47,080 nucleotides of DNA, from positions 1 through 47,080 of the forward strand of contig UQGA01000014.1 of assembly GCA_900540495.1 (NCBI GenBank), read 5' to 3'. A program made the position numbers and the translations under genes. Positions 6,741 to 15,123 of the stretch are shown here, one piece after another (position 1 is the stretch's first letter; every line of letters starts with the position of its first letter). The stretch comes from an uncultured Eubacteriales bacterium (lineage in GTDB: Bacteria; Bacillota; Clostridia; Christensenellales; CAG-138). The notes below the pieces were generated by a model. The model saw only the letters and a program-made list of their open reading frames with translations, had not been told where the DNA came from and made no database searches.

Positions 6741-9482
6741 ATGGGACTGATCGACACCCTGTTTGGCAATACGAGCGAGAGCCGTCTCAAGAAGCTGCGC
6801 CCCTATGTGGAGCGCATCAACGCACTGGAACCCACGATGCAGGCCATGAGCGATGCCGAGCTGCGCGCGCAGACGGCGCGCTTCCGCGAGCGGCTGAAGA
6901 ACGGCGAAACGATGGACGACCTGATGTGCGAGGCGTTCGCCACGGTGCGCGAGGCGGCCGTGCGCACCGTGCAGATGCGGCATTTCGACGTGCAGCTGCT
7001 CGGCGGCATGGTGCTGCACCAGGGCCGCATCGCGGAGATGAAGACCGGCGAGGGCAAGACGCTCGTGGCGACGCTCCCGGCGTATCTCAATGCGCTCGGG
7101 GGCGAGGGCGTACACATCGTCACCGTCAACGACTATCTGGCCCGGCGCGATACGCAGTGGATGGGGAAGATCCACCGGTTTCTTGGGCTCAACGTGGGCT
7201 GCATCGTACACGGGCTGACCGGCGACGAGCGGCGGGCGGCCTACGCGTGCGACATCACCTACGGCACGAACAACGAGTTCGGCTTTGACTACCTGCGCGA
7301 CAACATGGTCGTCTACCGCGAGCAGATGGTGCAGCGCGGGCTGGTCTACGCCATCATCGACGAGGTGGACTCCATCCTGATCGACGAGGCGCGCACGCCG
7401 CTCATCATCAGCGGCGCGGGCGAGGCGTCGAGCGAGCTGTACGAGCAGGCGGACCGCTTCGTGCGCAAGCTGCGCCGGGGCGCAAACCTTGTCGACCAGA
7501 GCCGCAGCGACCAGCTTCTGGGCGAGGTGCAGGCCGAGGACGGGGACTACCAGTGCGACATCAAGAAGCGCACCGTGCAGCTTACGGCCGAGGGCGTGGA
7601 GAAAGCGGAGAAGTTTTTCGGCCTGGAGAGCCTTTCCGACCCGGACAATACCGAGATCAACCACCATATTTTTCAGGCGCTGCGGGCGCACGCCCTGTTC
7701 CAGCGCGACAAGGATTATGTCGTGCAGGACGGGCAGGTCATCATCGTGGACGAGTTCACCGGCCGCCTGATGATCGGCCGCCGCTTCAACGAGGGCCTGC
7801 ATCAGGCGCTCGAGGCCAAGGAGGGCGTGAAGGTCGAGCGGGAGAACAAAACGCTGGCGACCATCACGGTGCAGAACTATTTCCGCATGTTCAAAAAGCT
7901 CGCGGGCATGACCGGCACGGCCAAGACCGAGGAGGCCGAGTTCATGGATATCTACGACATCGACGTCGTGGAGATCCCGACCAACCGGCCGCTCATCCGC
8001 CGCGACGACAACGACGTGGTCTATGCGACCGAGGCCGGGAAATATCGTGCCGTGGTCGATGAGATCGAGCAGGTGCACAGGACCGGCCAGCCGCTGCTCG
8101 TGGGCACGATTTCGGTGGAGCGCAGCGAATACCTGAGCGCGATGCTCAAGCGCCGCGGCATCCCGCACGAGGTGCTCAACGCAAAATACCACGCCAAGGA
8201 GGCGGAGATCGTCGCGCAGGCGGGCAAGCTGGGGCAGGTGACCATTGCGACAAACATGGCCGGCCGCGGCACGGATATCCTGCTCGGCGGCAATCCGGAC
8301 TTTCTCGCCCGGCGGGCGCTCCGGCAGGAGGGGCTGGAGGAGCCGCTCATCGAGGAGGCCACCGGCCATGCCGACACGCAGGACGAGGAGATCCTTGCGG
8401 CGCGCCGCCGCTATCAGGAGCTGTACGACAGCTTCCGGGTCGAGACCGAGCGCGAGCATGAGAAGGTCGTCTCGCTCGGCGGGTTGCGCATTCTCGGCAC
8501 CGAGCGGCATGAGAGCCGCCGCATCGACAACCAGCTGCGCGGCCGTGCCGGGCGGCAGGGCGATCCGGGCAGCACGCGCTTCTACGTCTCGCTCGAGGAC
8601 GAGCTCATGCGCCGGTTCGGAGCGGATCGGGTGTCCGGCATGATGGAGCGCCTCAACCCGGATGACGACGTGCCCATCGAGGCAAAGCTCATCACCCGGC
8701 AGATCGAGAGCGCCCAGAAGCGCGTTGAGGTCCAGAACTTTGAGATTCGGAAAAACGTGCTGCGCTATGACGACGTGATGAACAAGCAGCGCGAGATCAT
8801 CTATGGCCAGCGCCGCCGGGTGCTCATGGGCGAGGACCTGCACGAGAGCATTCTCGAGATGCTGCACGCCACGGCCGGCAGCATTGTGGACGAATACTGC
8901 AACGCGCACGCCCCGCGCGACACCTGGGAGGTGCGGCGCATGAGCGAGCTGATAGCGGAGCTGTGCGTGGAGCCGCCGGCGCCGCTCGTACAGCCGGGCG
9001 AAACGCTCGGCGCCGAGGCGCTGCGCGAGCGCGTCATCGCCCATGTGGATGCGGCGTACGCGCGCAAGGAGGCGGAGATCACCGCCGCCGGCGCGGACAT
9101 GCGCGAGATCGAGCGCGTCGTGCTGTTGCGCACGGTGGACGCGCACTGGATGGAGCATATCGACGCGATGGACCAGCTCAAGCAGGGCATCGGCCTGCGC
9201 GCCTATGCGCAGAAGGACCCGGTCAATGCGTATACGAGCGAGGGGTTCGACATGTTCGACGCCATGGTCAACGCCATCCGGGAGCAGACGGCGCGCACGA
9301 TGTTGCGCGTATCGGTGCGCAAGGCGCCGCTCAAGCGCGAGCAGCTCGCCAGGCCGAACGAGACGCCGTCCGAGGAGGGCAATCGGCCCGTGCGGCGCGA
9401 GGCGCGCGCGCAGATCGGCCGCAATTCGCCCTGCCCCTGCGGCAGCGGCAAGAAGTATAAGAACTGTTGCGGCCGCAGCTGA
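6741..9482 (+). CDS. secA: Protein translocase ATPase SecA
   Basis: A 913-residue SecA, the motor that drives preproteins through SecYEG. Seen in order: helicase NBD1 with Walker A MKTGEGKT (residues 100-107) and Walker B DEVDSILIDEARTP (206-219); preprotein cross-linking domain; NBD2 with the IATNMAGRGTDI motif and DNQLRGRAGRQGDPGS; helical scaffold with LRTVDAHWMEHIDAMDQLKQ; and a C-terminal zinc-binding tail NSPCPCGSGKKYKNCCG that contacts SecB or ribosomes. Length is normal for Gram-positive SecA with the tail. AAGGAG lies 6 bases before the ATG. prfB follows after 30 bases, a common neighbour in Bacillota. Confidence 0.98.
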   Translation: MGLIDTLFGNTSESRLKKLRPYVERINALEPTMQAMSDAELRAQTARFRERLKNGETMDDLMCEAFATVREAAVRTVQMRHFDVQLLGGMVLHQGRIAEMKTGEGKTLVATLPAYLNALGGEGVHIVTVNDYLARRDTQWMGKIHRFLGLNVGCIVHGLTGDERRAAYACDITYGTNNEFGFDYLRDNMVVYREQMVQRGLVYAIIDEVDSILIDEARTPLIISGAGEASSELYEQADRFVRKLRRGANLVDQSRSDQLLGEVQAEDGDYQCDIKKRTVQLTAEGVEKAEKFFGLESLSDPDNTEINHHIFQALRAHALFQRDKDYVVQDGQVIIVDEFTGRLMIGRRFNEGLHQALEAKEGVKVERENKTLATITVQNYFRMFKKLAGMTGTAKTEEAEFMDIYDIDVVEIPTNRPLIRRDDNDVVYATEAGKYRAVVDEIEQVHRTGQPLLVGTISVERSEYLSAMLKRRGIPHEVLNAKYHAKEAEIVAQAGKLGQVTIATNMAGRGTDILLGGNPDFLARRALRQEGLEEPLIEEATGHADTQDEEILAARRRYQELYDSFRVETEREHEKVVSLGGLRILGTERHESRRIDNQLRGRAGRQGDPGSTRFYVSLEDELMRRFGADRVSGMMERLNPDDDVPIEAKLITRQIESAQKRVEVQNFEIRKNVLRYDDVMNKQREIIYGQRRRVLMGEDLHESILEMLHATAGSIVDEYCNAHAPRDTWEVRRMSELIAELCVEPPAPLVQPGETLGAEALRERVIAHVDAAYARKEAEITAAGADMREIERVVLLRTVDAHWMEHIDAMDQLKQGIGLRAYAQKDPVNAYTSEGFDMFDAMVNAIREQTARTMLRVSVRKAPLKREQLARPNETPSEEGNRPVRREARAQIGRNSPCPCGSGKKYKNCCGRS

Positions 9483-9512
9483 GCCGCAGGGAGCGAGAAC
9501 GGGAGGAAGAAC

Positions 9513-10613
9513 ATGATACCGTTGGACGAATACAAGGCGCAGGCGGGCGAAGCGCGGGAGAAGCTCCGCGAAGCGGGCGTTTCCATCAATCCCCCGGCGC
9601 TGCGCGAGGAGCTTGACGCGTTGGAAGCGCGCATGGGCGAACCCGATTTCTGGAACGATGTGGAAGCCGCCAACCGGGTCAACCAGCGCGTGAAGGCGCT
9701 GCAGGGCAAGCTGGCGCGCTACGAGAAGCTCGTCGCACAGGGCGAGGATCTCGAGACGCTCATGGAGATGGCGGAGGAGGAGGACGACGAGAGCCTCGCC
9801 GAGGAGATCCGCGCGGAGACGGCGGCGTTTGTGCAGAGCGTCGATGCGCTGGAGCTGGAGCTGCTGCTCAAGGGGCCGTACGACGGGTCCAACGCCGTGC
9901 TGTCGCTCCACGCGGGCGCGGGCGGCACCGAGGCGCAGGACTGGACGGAGATGCTCTACCGCATGTACACGCGCTATTGTGAGAACCGCGGCTGGACGGT
10001 GCGCGAGCTGGACCTGCTCGACGGCGACGACGCGGGCATCAAATCCGTCACGTTCGAGGTGGACGGGGAAAACGCCTACGGCTACCTGAAGGCCGAGAAG
10101 GGCGTGCACCGCCTCGTGCGCATCTCGCCGTTCGACGCATCCGGCAGGCGGCACACCTCGTTCGCGTCGCTCGACGTTACGCCGATCCTCGACGATGACG
10201 CCGGCGACGTCAAGATCGACCCGGACGACCTGCGCGTGGATACGTACCGTTCCAGCGGCGCGGGCGGCCAGCACGTAAACAAGACTTCGTCCGCCATCCG
10301 CATCACGCATCTGCCGACGGGCATCGTCGTGCAGTGCCAGAACGAGCGCAGCCAGATCCAGAACCGTGAGACGGCCATGCGCATGCTGCGCGGCAAACTG
10401 CTTGAGCTGCAGGAGCGCGAACGGGAGGCGCAGATGGCCGAAATCAAGGGCGAGATGAAGAAGATCGAGTGGGGCAGCCAGATCCGCAGCTATGTGTTCC
10501 AGCCCTACACCCTCGTCAAGGATCATCGCACCGGCGCGGAGAGCGGCAACATCCAGGCCGTCATGGACGGTGACCTGGATGCGTTCATCAGCGCGTATCT
10601 CGTGCAGTCCTGA
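9513..10613 (+). CDS. prfB: Peptide chain release factor 2, frameshift-free
   Basis: A 366-residue RF2, which ends translation at UGA and UAA. The SPF stop-recognition tripeptide is at residues 205-207 and the GGQ peptidyl-hydrolysis motif at 251-253 (GAGGQHVNKTSS), as in E. coli RF2. In most bacteria prfB needs a +1 programmed frameshift at an in-frame UGA near codon 25. Here the frame is continuous through that region (AGVSINPPALREELDALEAR), with no internal stop, so the autoregulatory site is absent. GGGAGGA precedes the ATG. The gene lies in an operon with secA and the kinase-like gene 13 bases downstream. Confidence 0.97.
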   Translation: MIPLDEYKAQAGEAREKLREAGVSINPPALREELDALEARMGEPDFWNDVEAANRVNQRVKALQGKLARYEKLVAQGEDLETLMEMAEEEDDESLAEEIRAETAAFVQSVDALELELLLKGPYDGSNAVLSLHAGAGGTEAQDWTEMLYRMYTRYCENRGWTVRELDLLDGDDAGIKSVTFEVDGENAYGYLKAEKGVHRLVRISPFDASGRRHTSFASLDVTPILDDDAGDVKIDPDDLRVDTYRSSGAGGQHVNKTSSAIRITHLPTGIVVQCQNERSQIQNRETAMRMLRGKLLELQEREREAQMAEIKGEMKKIEWGSQIRSYVFQPYTLVKDHRTGAESGNIQAVMDGDLDAFISAYLVQS

Positions 10614-10626
10614 AGGGAGGGCGCTT

Positions 10627-11451
10627 ATGCGGTTTGACTATGAGCTCGTCGGCAAGATCGGCTCCATGGCGCTGATCAGCCGTGCCGACAACGATATCGA
10701 TTATAATATCTTTGCCCGTCTCGGGCGCGAGCTGCGGCCGGGCATGATCTGGGTGTCGAGCGGCGCTGTGGAGATCGGCCGGCTGGACTATCTGCGCCGG
10801 CAGGGCCGCGAGCTGCTGGGCGACCCGGAGGAGGTCAAGGCCGACTATGCGGCGCAGGGCCAGGCCATTCTGATGGCCGAATACCGGCGGTATATCCGGC
10901 CGGAGTATTCGGTGCGGCAGTTGCTCGTGGAGCATACGCATTTCAACGATGCCGAGCGCAGCGCGCATATCCGCTCGTTCCTGCTGCGGTGCGCCGCGCA
11001 GAACGCCGTGCCGATCGTGAACTATAACGACTCGGTCAGCGTCGAAGAGGTGCGCAAGATGGAACTTGCGCATGCGCGCGCACACGGCGCGCACGCCTTT
11101 GAATGCGTGGACAACGACGAGACGGCCGCCGTCATCTGCTCGCTCGTGCATGCGCGTTACCTCGTGCTGCTCACGAGCGTGGACGGCATCTACCGCGACC
11201 CGGCCGATCCGGAAACGCTTGTGCCGGCCGTCGAAGGCGGCACTGCCGCCGAGGTGCTCGAAGGCGTCGCCGACCTGCAGAAGAGCTGCGTCGGCGCGAG
11301 CCGCGCCGGGGCCAACGGCGCGCGCGCCAAGCTCGATTTCATTCGTCAACCCATTCTGGAGGGCACCACGGTCATCATCGCCAACGCGGGCAACCGCCTG
11401 TCGGACGTGTTGTCCGGCGCGTGCCGGCGCACGATCTTCCGCGTCCGGTAG
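10627..11451 (+). CDS. Glutamate 5-kinase-like amino acid kinase
   Basis: A 274-residue amino-acid-kinase fold protein. WVSSGAVEIGRLDYL (nucleotide-binding loop), SVRQLLVEHTHFND, AVPIVNYNDSVSVEE and ARYLVLLTSVDGIYRDP follow the ProB order. ProB would phosphorylate glutamate in proline synthesis. The protein lacks the C-terminal PUA domain found in many ProB enzymes, and no proA is nearby. The NDE segment (VDNDETAAVICSLVHA) replaces the usual GDND. GGGAGGG is 5 bases before the ATG. Operon position after secA-prfB is unusual. It could phosphorylate another acidic substrate; family assignment is firm, substrate is not. Confidence 0.8.
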   Translation: MRFDYELVGKIGSMALISRADNDIDYNIFARLGRELRPGMIWVSSGAVEIGRLDYLRRQGRELLGDPEEVKADYAAQGQAILMAEYRRYIRPEYSVRQLLVEHTHFNDAERSAHIRSFLLRCAAQNAVPIVNYNDSVSVEEVRKMELAHARAHGAHAFECVDNDETAAVICSLVHARYLVLLTSVDGIYRDPADPETLVPAVEGGTAAEVLEGVADLQKSCVGASRAGANGARAKLDFIRQPILEGTTVIIANAGNRLSDVLSGACRRTIFRVR

Positions 11452-11499
11452 CGGCTTTCCATCCGGCACAGGAGCCGGGCGGCCTTCTCCGCCCGGCTC
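11441..11499 (+). terminator. Terminator and left copy of a 59-bp direct repeat
   Basis: GAGCCGGGCGG-CCTTCT-CCGCCCGGCTC is an 11-bp GC stem after the kinase-like gene. The whole 59-bp block from the last codons of that gene through the hairpin recurs at 14518-14576 with a single mismatch. Confidence 0.8.
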
Positions 11500-11642
11500 C
11501 TCTGGTATCCTGCCCCGCCGCCCGCCTGCTTCCCGTTCCTGCGCCGCCCGCCCGTTTCGCCCCGCCACCGCTGCCCTTTCCGTTTCCCCCTTTTCCGTCA
11601 CGCCTCTGCGCCCGCCCATCACTGCCCCTTTCGCGCGGAGAG

Positions 11643-11724
11643 GCGGGGCCGCACGGCGCAGGGAAAAGACTTCGGCAGGGGGGACCGCGCCGCAGATCGG
11701 CGGGGCCGCACGGCGCAGGAAAAA
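11643..11724. repeat. Short direct repeat in a GC-rich gap
   Basis: GGGGCCGCACGGCGCAGG followed by a run of A occurs at about 11645 and again at about 11703. The 11500-11750 stretch is C-rich then purine-rich and holds no credible gene. Confidence 0.6.
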
Positions 11725-11750
11725 AAGAGGCAAAAAAAGAGAGAAAAGAC

Positions 11751-11779
11751 TTGCATTGTTGCGAACATTCCTGTAAACT
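11751..11779 (+). promoter_or_regulatory. Promoter of the surface protein gene
   Basis: TTGCAT (11751-11756) and TAAACT (11774-11779) with a 17-bp spacer, about 65 bases before the start codon. Confidence 0.65.
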
Positions 11780-11846
11780 AATCATACAAATAGGCAGCCT
11801 GCTCAAAGGCGGTCGCTGAATATGATGCAAAGGAGAATCTTTGGGG

Positions 11847-13604
11847 ATGAAGAGGATCGTAAGCAAAAAAGGGCTGGCACTGCTGGTAGCAGCATTGCTG
11901 GTTTTCGCGCTCCTGCCGGGCGCGGCGCTGGCCATAACAGCGGATGGTGGCGTGGAAACGGTAGACGAACTTACCAGTGCTATCACCGCTGGTGGAAATG
12001 TAAAGCTGGGAACGAATATTGAAATTACAAACGAGAATCTTGGTTACAAGATTTCCGGAAAATCGGTTGTGCTGGATTTGAACGGCTTTGCGCTCACAAG
12101 AGCAGGGACGACACAGACGGCGTTGTTTCAGATTTCCAATGGCGGTTCGCTCACGATTACAGACAGCAAAGGCACCGGCTCCATTACGAGCAGCTATCCC
12201 GTTGACCTCAGGTCAAATTCAACCTTTGTGCTGAATGGCGGCGCAATCACTTCTCCGAAGGGAGCTGCGATAGACATCTTCACTTTAGCGTCCGACGTGC
12301 AGGTTAAGATCAATGGCGGCAGCGCTATTGCATTATCGGCTGACAACTCGTTTGGTATCCGGGGCAAATCTAATATTAAAGTAGACATTAACGGAGGGAC
12401 GATTTCGGCCAATCCGGGCAACCGTCTTGCGATGTATATCAGCGGCGATAAAGACGATTCGATAGAAATCAACATGACGGGGGGCAAGGTCACCGCACAG
12501 GGTCAGGCAATTCAGGCTTATAGCGGCGCTGTCATCAATGTCTCCGGCGATGCGGAAATCCATTCAAATTCTGGTGTGGCCATCTCTACGCAGAGCGGAT
12601 ACGGCGTTGTTGAACTTAACGTCAAGGGCGGCAGCATTACCAGCGACGGGTCATCATATGCAGTTCAAGCGCGCGAAAAAAGCGTGGTCAATATTGAAGC
12701 AGGGACGATCAGTGGTAACACGGCCATTTATGCAAGTGACTCAGCGACGATACAGATGTCGGGCGGCAAAGCAGAGGGGACGCGGCAGGCCGTTAGTTCT
12801 AGTTCAAGCGGCACGCCGACCATCGATCTGACCGGCGGCGAGTTTAACAAGGACGTCAGCAAATATGTGGATGCGGATACATCCATTGCAAAAGTAACAT
12901 CGAAAGATGGAACAACCTATGCGGTGGGCAAGTCGATCAATGATAAAGCTGCCGGCGTCTCCTCGGGAGACACCATCGAGGTGCTCCAAGGAAATGTAGA
13001 TCTGGAGAATCTGCCGGATGGCGTGACGGTGAAGAACAGTGGCAGCGGCACGGTCAGCGTGAATGGCGAGCCGGTGGCCCCGGGCGAAGAGGTGACCGTG
13101 GAGAGCGAATTGCTGTACAGCATTGTGAAGCAGCCGACGGACAGCATCGTGACGGAAGGCGATGCGGCGACGTTCACGGTGGTGGCCGAGGGCCGGGATG
13201 TGATGCTGGGCTACCAGTGGCGCAAGTCGACCGACGGCGGCAAGACGTTCAAGGTGATCGATGGGGCGAATGCCGCGAGCTATACGACCTCGGCCACGAC
13301 GCTCCAGAACGACGGATACCAGTACGATTGCATCGTGTTTGACGCAAACTGGCAGACGGTGCGCGCGAACAATGCGCCGTCCCTGACGGACGCCGATATT
13401 GAGGACATGACGGAGGGGCAGGACTATCTGCGCAGCAAGGTTGTGACGCTGCACGTCAAGGAAGCGGGCGCGGAGGAGCCGGAGCCGGGGGAGCCGGTGG
13501 TGCCGCCGACGGGCGACAGCCCGCTGCTGTATGCGGCGATCGGCGCGGCGGTGCTGTGCCTGCTCGGGCTGTGCCTGCCGGCGCTGCGCAAGAACAGGGG
13601 GTAA
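11847..13604 (+). CDS. Sortase-anchored surface protein, beta-helix and Ig-like
   Basis: A 585-residue exported protein. Signal peptide 1-29 (MKRIVSKKG, hydrophobic core, cut after ALA). Residues 40-350 are short repeats of the form GGxITxxx or GGKxxxxx with alternating V/I, as in a right-handed beta-helix. An Ig-like domain (about 405-505) contains YQWRKSTDGGKTF and the cysteine strand YQYDC. The tail has VPPTG (552-556), a hydrophobic span and RKNRG, a cell-wall sorting signal. ATG 11847 was preferred, though AGGAG is spaced better (5 bases) to an in-frame TTG two codons earlier. The first 350 codons are clearly more AT-rich than the last 150, suggesting a mosaic gene. Confidence 0.88.
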   Translation: MKRIVSKKGLALLVAALLVFALLPGAALAITADGGVETVDELTSAITAGGNVKLGTNIEITNENLGYKISGKSVVLDLNGFALTRAGTTQTALFQISNGGSLTITDSKGTGSITSSYPVDLRSNSTFVLNGGAITSPKGAAIDIFTLASDVQVKINGGSAIALSADNSFGIRGKSNIKVDINGGTISANPGNRLAMYISGDKDDSIEINMTGGKVTAQGQAIQAYSGAVINVSGDAEIHSNSGVAISTQSGYGVVELNVKGGSITSDGSSYAVQAREKSVVNIEAGTISGNTAIYASDSATIQMSGGKAEGTRQAVSSSSSGTPTIDLTGGEFNKDVSKYVDADTSIAKVTSKDGTTYAVGKSINDKAAGVSSGDTIEVLQGNVDLENLPDGVTVKNSGSGTVSVNGEPVAPGEEVTVESELLYSIVKQPTDSIVTEGDAATFTVVAEGRDVMLGYQWRKSTDGGKTFKVIDGANAASYTTSATTLQNDGYQYDCIVFDANWQTVRANNAPSLTDADIEDMTEGQDYLRSKVVTLHVKEAGAEEPEPGEPVVPPTGDSPLLYAAIGAAVLCLLGLCLPALRKNRG

Positions 13605-13607
13605 ACC

Positions 13608-14456
13608 TTGGCGCGAGCCACACGACAAAAGGGATATGATAAGAATCGCCGGTATCCCCGCCGCAAACGGCGGGGATACCGGTTTCATCCCCTTCGATTT
13701 CTGTTTGCGCTGGGGCTGATAGCGGCGCTGGTTGTGATAGCGGCGCTGCTGGTTTCGTACGCGCGCAGCCGCCGGGGCTATGAGGAGCTGCGCGATGCGG
13801 TGCTGGTCACGCCCACGCCCGCGACGGTTACGCCGCTTCAGCCGGAGCAGGGGACGACGCCCGCGCCCTCGCCCACACCGGAGATCGATTTTGTCGTGGA
13901 CTGGGCCAGGCTGAAAAAGACGAACCGGCATATCCGCGCATGGCTGTACTGCCCGGACACGAACATCAGCTATCCCGTGGTGCAGTATACGGACAACGAG
14001 TATTACCTGACGCACAATTTCGAGAAGGACGAGGATGACGCCGGCACGCTGTTTTTCGACTGCGAGACCATGTTCTCCAATGGGTTTGAAAACTGGGTTA
14101 TCTATGGCCACCGACGCAACGACGGCAGCATGTTCGGCTCGCTGGTCAGGTTTTCGGAGGATGATTACCGGCAGGCGCATCCCTGTATGTATCTGCTGAT
14201 GGAGGATGCAACGTATCGTGTGGAGCTGTTTTCCTGCCGGACGGTGCATGTGTACCCGGAATATTTTAAGCTGTGGTTCAAGGACGAGAGCAGCTTTTTG
14301 CAATATATCAACAAGGCTATCAACCAGTCCTACTGGTCGCCCGGTTTTTCGGTCACGACGCAGTACCCCATTCTGACGCTTTCGACCTGTTCCACGTACA
14401 GCCACGACGAGGACCCCCGCCTGCTCGTCCACGGGCGGCTTGTGCCCATCGCCTGA
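13608..14456 (+). CDS. srtB: Class B sortase
   Basis: A 282-residue membrane-anchored transpeptidase: basic cytosolic start, one membrane segment (about 29-51), a T/P-rich stalk (65-92) and a catalytic domain. WARLKKTNRHIRAWLYCPDT and ISYPVVQ are class B landmarks. Catalytic residues are His168 (YGHRR), Cys261 (TLSTCST) and Arg271 (EDPRLLVH). It would join the VPPTG protein encoded 3 bases upstream to peptidoglycan. The start is TTG with AGGGGG 6 bases upstream; no in-frame ATG is near. Codons 14-25 lie in a perfect 15-bp hairpin (13649-13682) and encode an arginine-rich near-mirror peptide. Confidence 0.93.
   Translation: MARATRQKGYDKNRRYPRRKRRGYRFHPLRFLFALGLIAALVVIAALLVSYARSRRGYEELRDAVLVTPTPATVTPLQPEQGTTPAPSPTPEIDFVVDWARLKKTNRHIRAWLYCPDTNISYPVVQYTDNEYYLTHNFEKDEDDAGTLFFDCETMFSNGFENWVIYGHRRNDGSMFGSLVRFSEDDYRQAHPCMYLLMEDATYRVELFSCRTVHVYPEYFKLWFKDESSFLQYINKAINQSYWSPGFSVTTQYPILTLSTCSTYSHDEDPRLLVHGRLVPIA
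13649..13682 (+). promoter_or_regulatory. Perfect 15-bp hairpin inside the sortase reading frame
   Basis: CCGGTATCCCCGCCG and CGGCGGGGATACCGG are exact complements separated by CAAA, 41 bases after the TTG start. No U-run follows, so it is unlikely to be a simple terminator. It could slow translation or stabilise the upstream mRNA to lower sortase output relative to its substrate. Confidence 0.7.
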
Positions 14457-14517
14457 TTCCGGCGCGTACCCGGCCGCCTGCGCGCTCTGGTCGCCTGTCT
14501 CGCCGGCACGCGCTTTG

Positions 14518-14576
14518 GCGTCCGGTAGCGGCATTCCATCCGGCACAGGAGCCGGGCGGCCTTCTCCGCCCGGCTC
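14518..14576 (+). terminator. Terminator and right copy of the 59-bp direct repeat
   Basis: This block matches 11441-11499 at 58 of 59 positions, including the GCGTCCGGTAG that ends the kinase-like gene. The GC hairpin is followed by TTTTG. It serves as the sortase gene terminator. Confidence 0.85.
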
Positions 14577-14623
14577 TTTTGCATCCCCTGCGCCCCGCCA
14601 CCTGCGCCGCCGCCCCCGGCCCG

Positions 14624-14841
14624 CCCGCCTGTCTCACCGCCTGCCCTCGCGCGCGCCCGGCCCCGGCTCCCTCCCGTTTTCAGTTCTTTTTCTTGAGAGG
14701 GGATCAAAGGGAAACGGGAGCGGATGCCCGCCTGCGCCCCGGCCCGCCTGTCTCGCCGCCTGCCCTCGCGCGCGTCCGGCCCCGGCTCCCTCCCGTTTTC
14801 AGTTCTTTTTCTTGAGAGAGGATCAAAGGGAAACGGGAGCG
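14624..14841. repeat. 99-bp direct repeat with internal hairpin, two copies
   Basis: Copies at 14624-14722 and 14743-14841 differ at 3 positions. Each ends with CTCCCGTTTTC then CAGTTCTTTTTCTTGAGAG and GGGAAACGGGAG, so CTCCCGTTT pairs with AAACGGGAG. The 14577-15007 gap shows no credible gene. Confidence 0.85.
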
Positions 14842-15007
14842 ATAGGATAGGCCCGCCGCCCACTTCTTCCCGAGAGGCTTTTACAAAGGAAAAGGACGAA
14901 AAAGCAGAACAACTAAGCCGGCCCCGCGCAGCAGGGCGAGGCGGCCTTTCCGCCGGGCGACCGGGAGACGAAAGAGCAGCGGCGCGATGAGCGCAAGCCG
15001 ACCTTTG

Positions 15008-15042
15008 CAAAAAATCGGAGCAGGCGATGCAAACCCTGCTCC
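15008..15042 (-). terminator. Terminator of tRNA-Pro
   Basis: On the minus strand GGAGCAGG and CCTGCTCC form an 8-bp stem, followed by GATTTTTTG, just downstream of the tRNA CCA end. Confidence 0.85.
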
Positions 15043-15046
15043 AACG

Positions 15047-15123
15047 TGGTCTGGGTGAGAGGATTTGAACCTCCGGCCTTCTGAACCCCATTCAGACACG
15101 CTACCAAACTGCGCCACACCCAG
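15047..15123 (-). tRNA. tRNA-Pro (anticodon GGG)
   Basis: A 77-nt cloverleaf on the minus strand. Acceptor CTGGGTG pairs with CACCCAG, with discriminator A and encoded CCA. D-arm GCGCAGTTTGGTAGCG; anticodon stem TCTGA/TCAGA with loop ATGGGGT, giving anticodon GGG; T-arm contains GGTTCAAATCC. It reads CCC and CCU codons, which are common in this GC-rich genome. A terminator follows directly. Confidence 0.95.

Noticed and set aside
6711..10526. A 1271-codon open frame antisense to secA and prfB
   Set aside because: It mirrors GC-rich codon structure of well-identified genes on the other strand, has no recognisable domain and spans gene boundaries.
15008..15123. tRNA-Pro as the attachment site of an integrated element
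   Set aside because: The tRNA and its terminator are intact and no integrase or repeat of its 3' end is found nearby.
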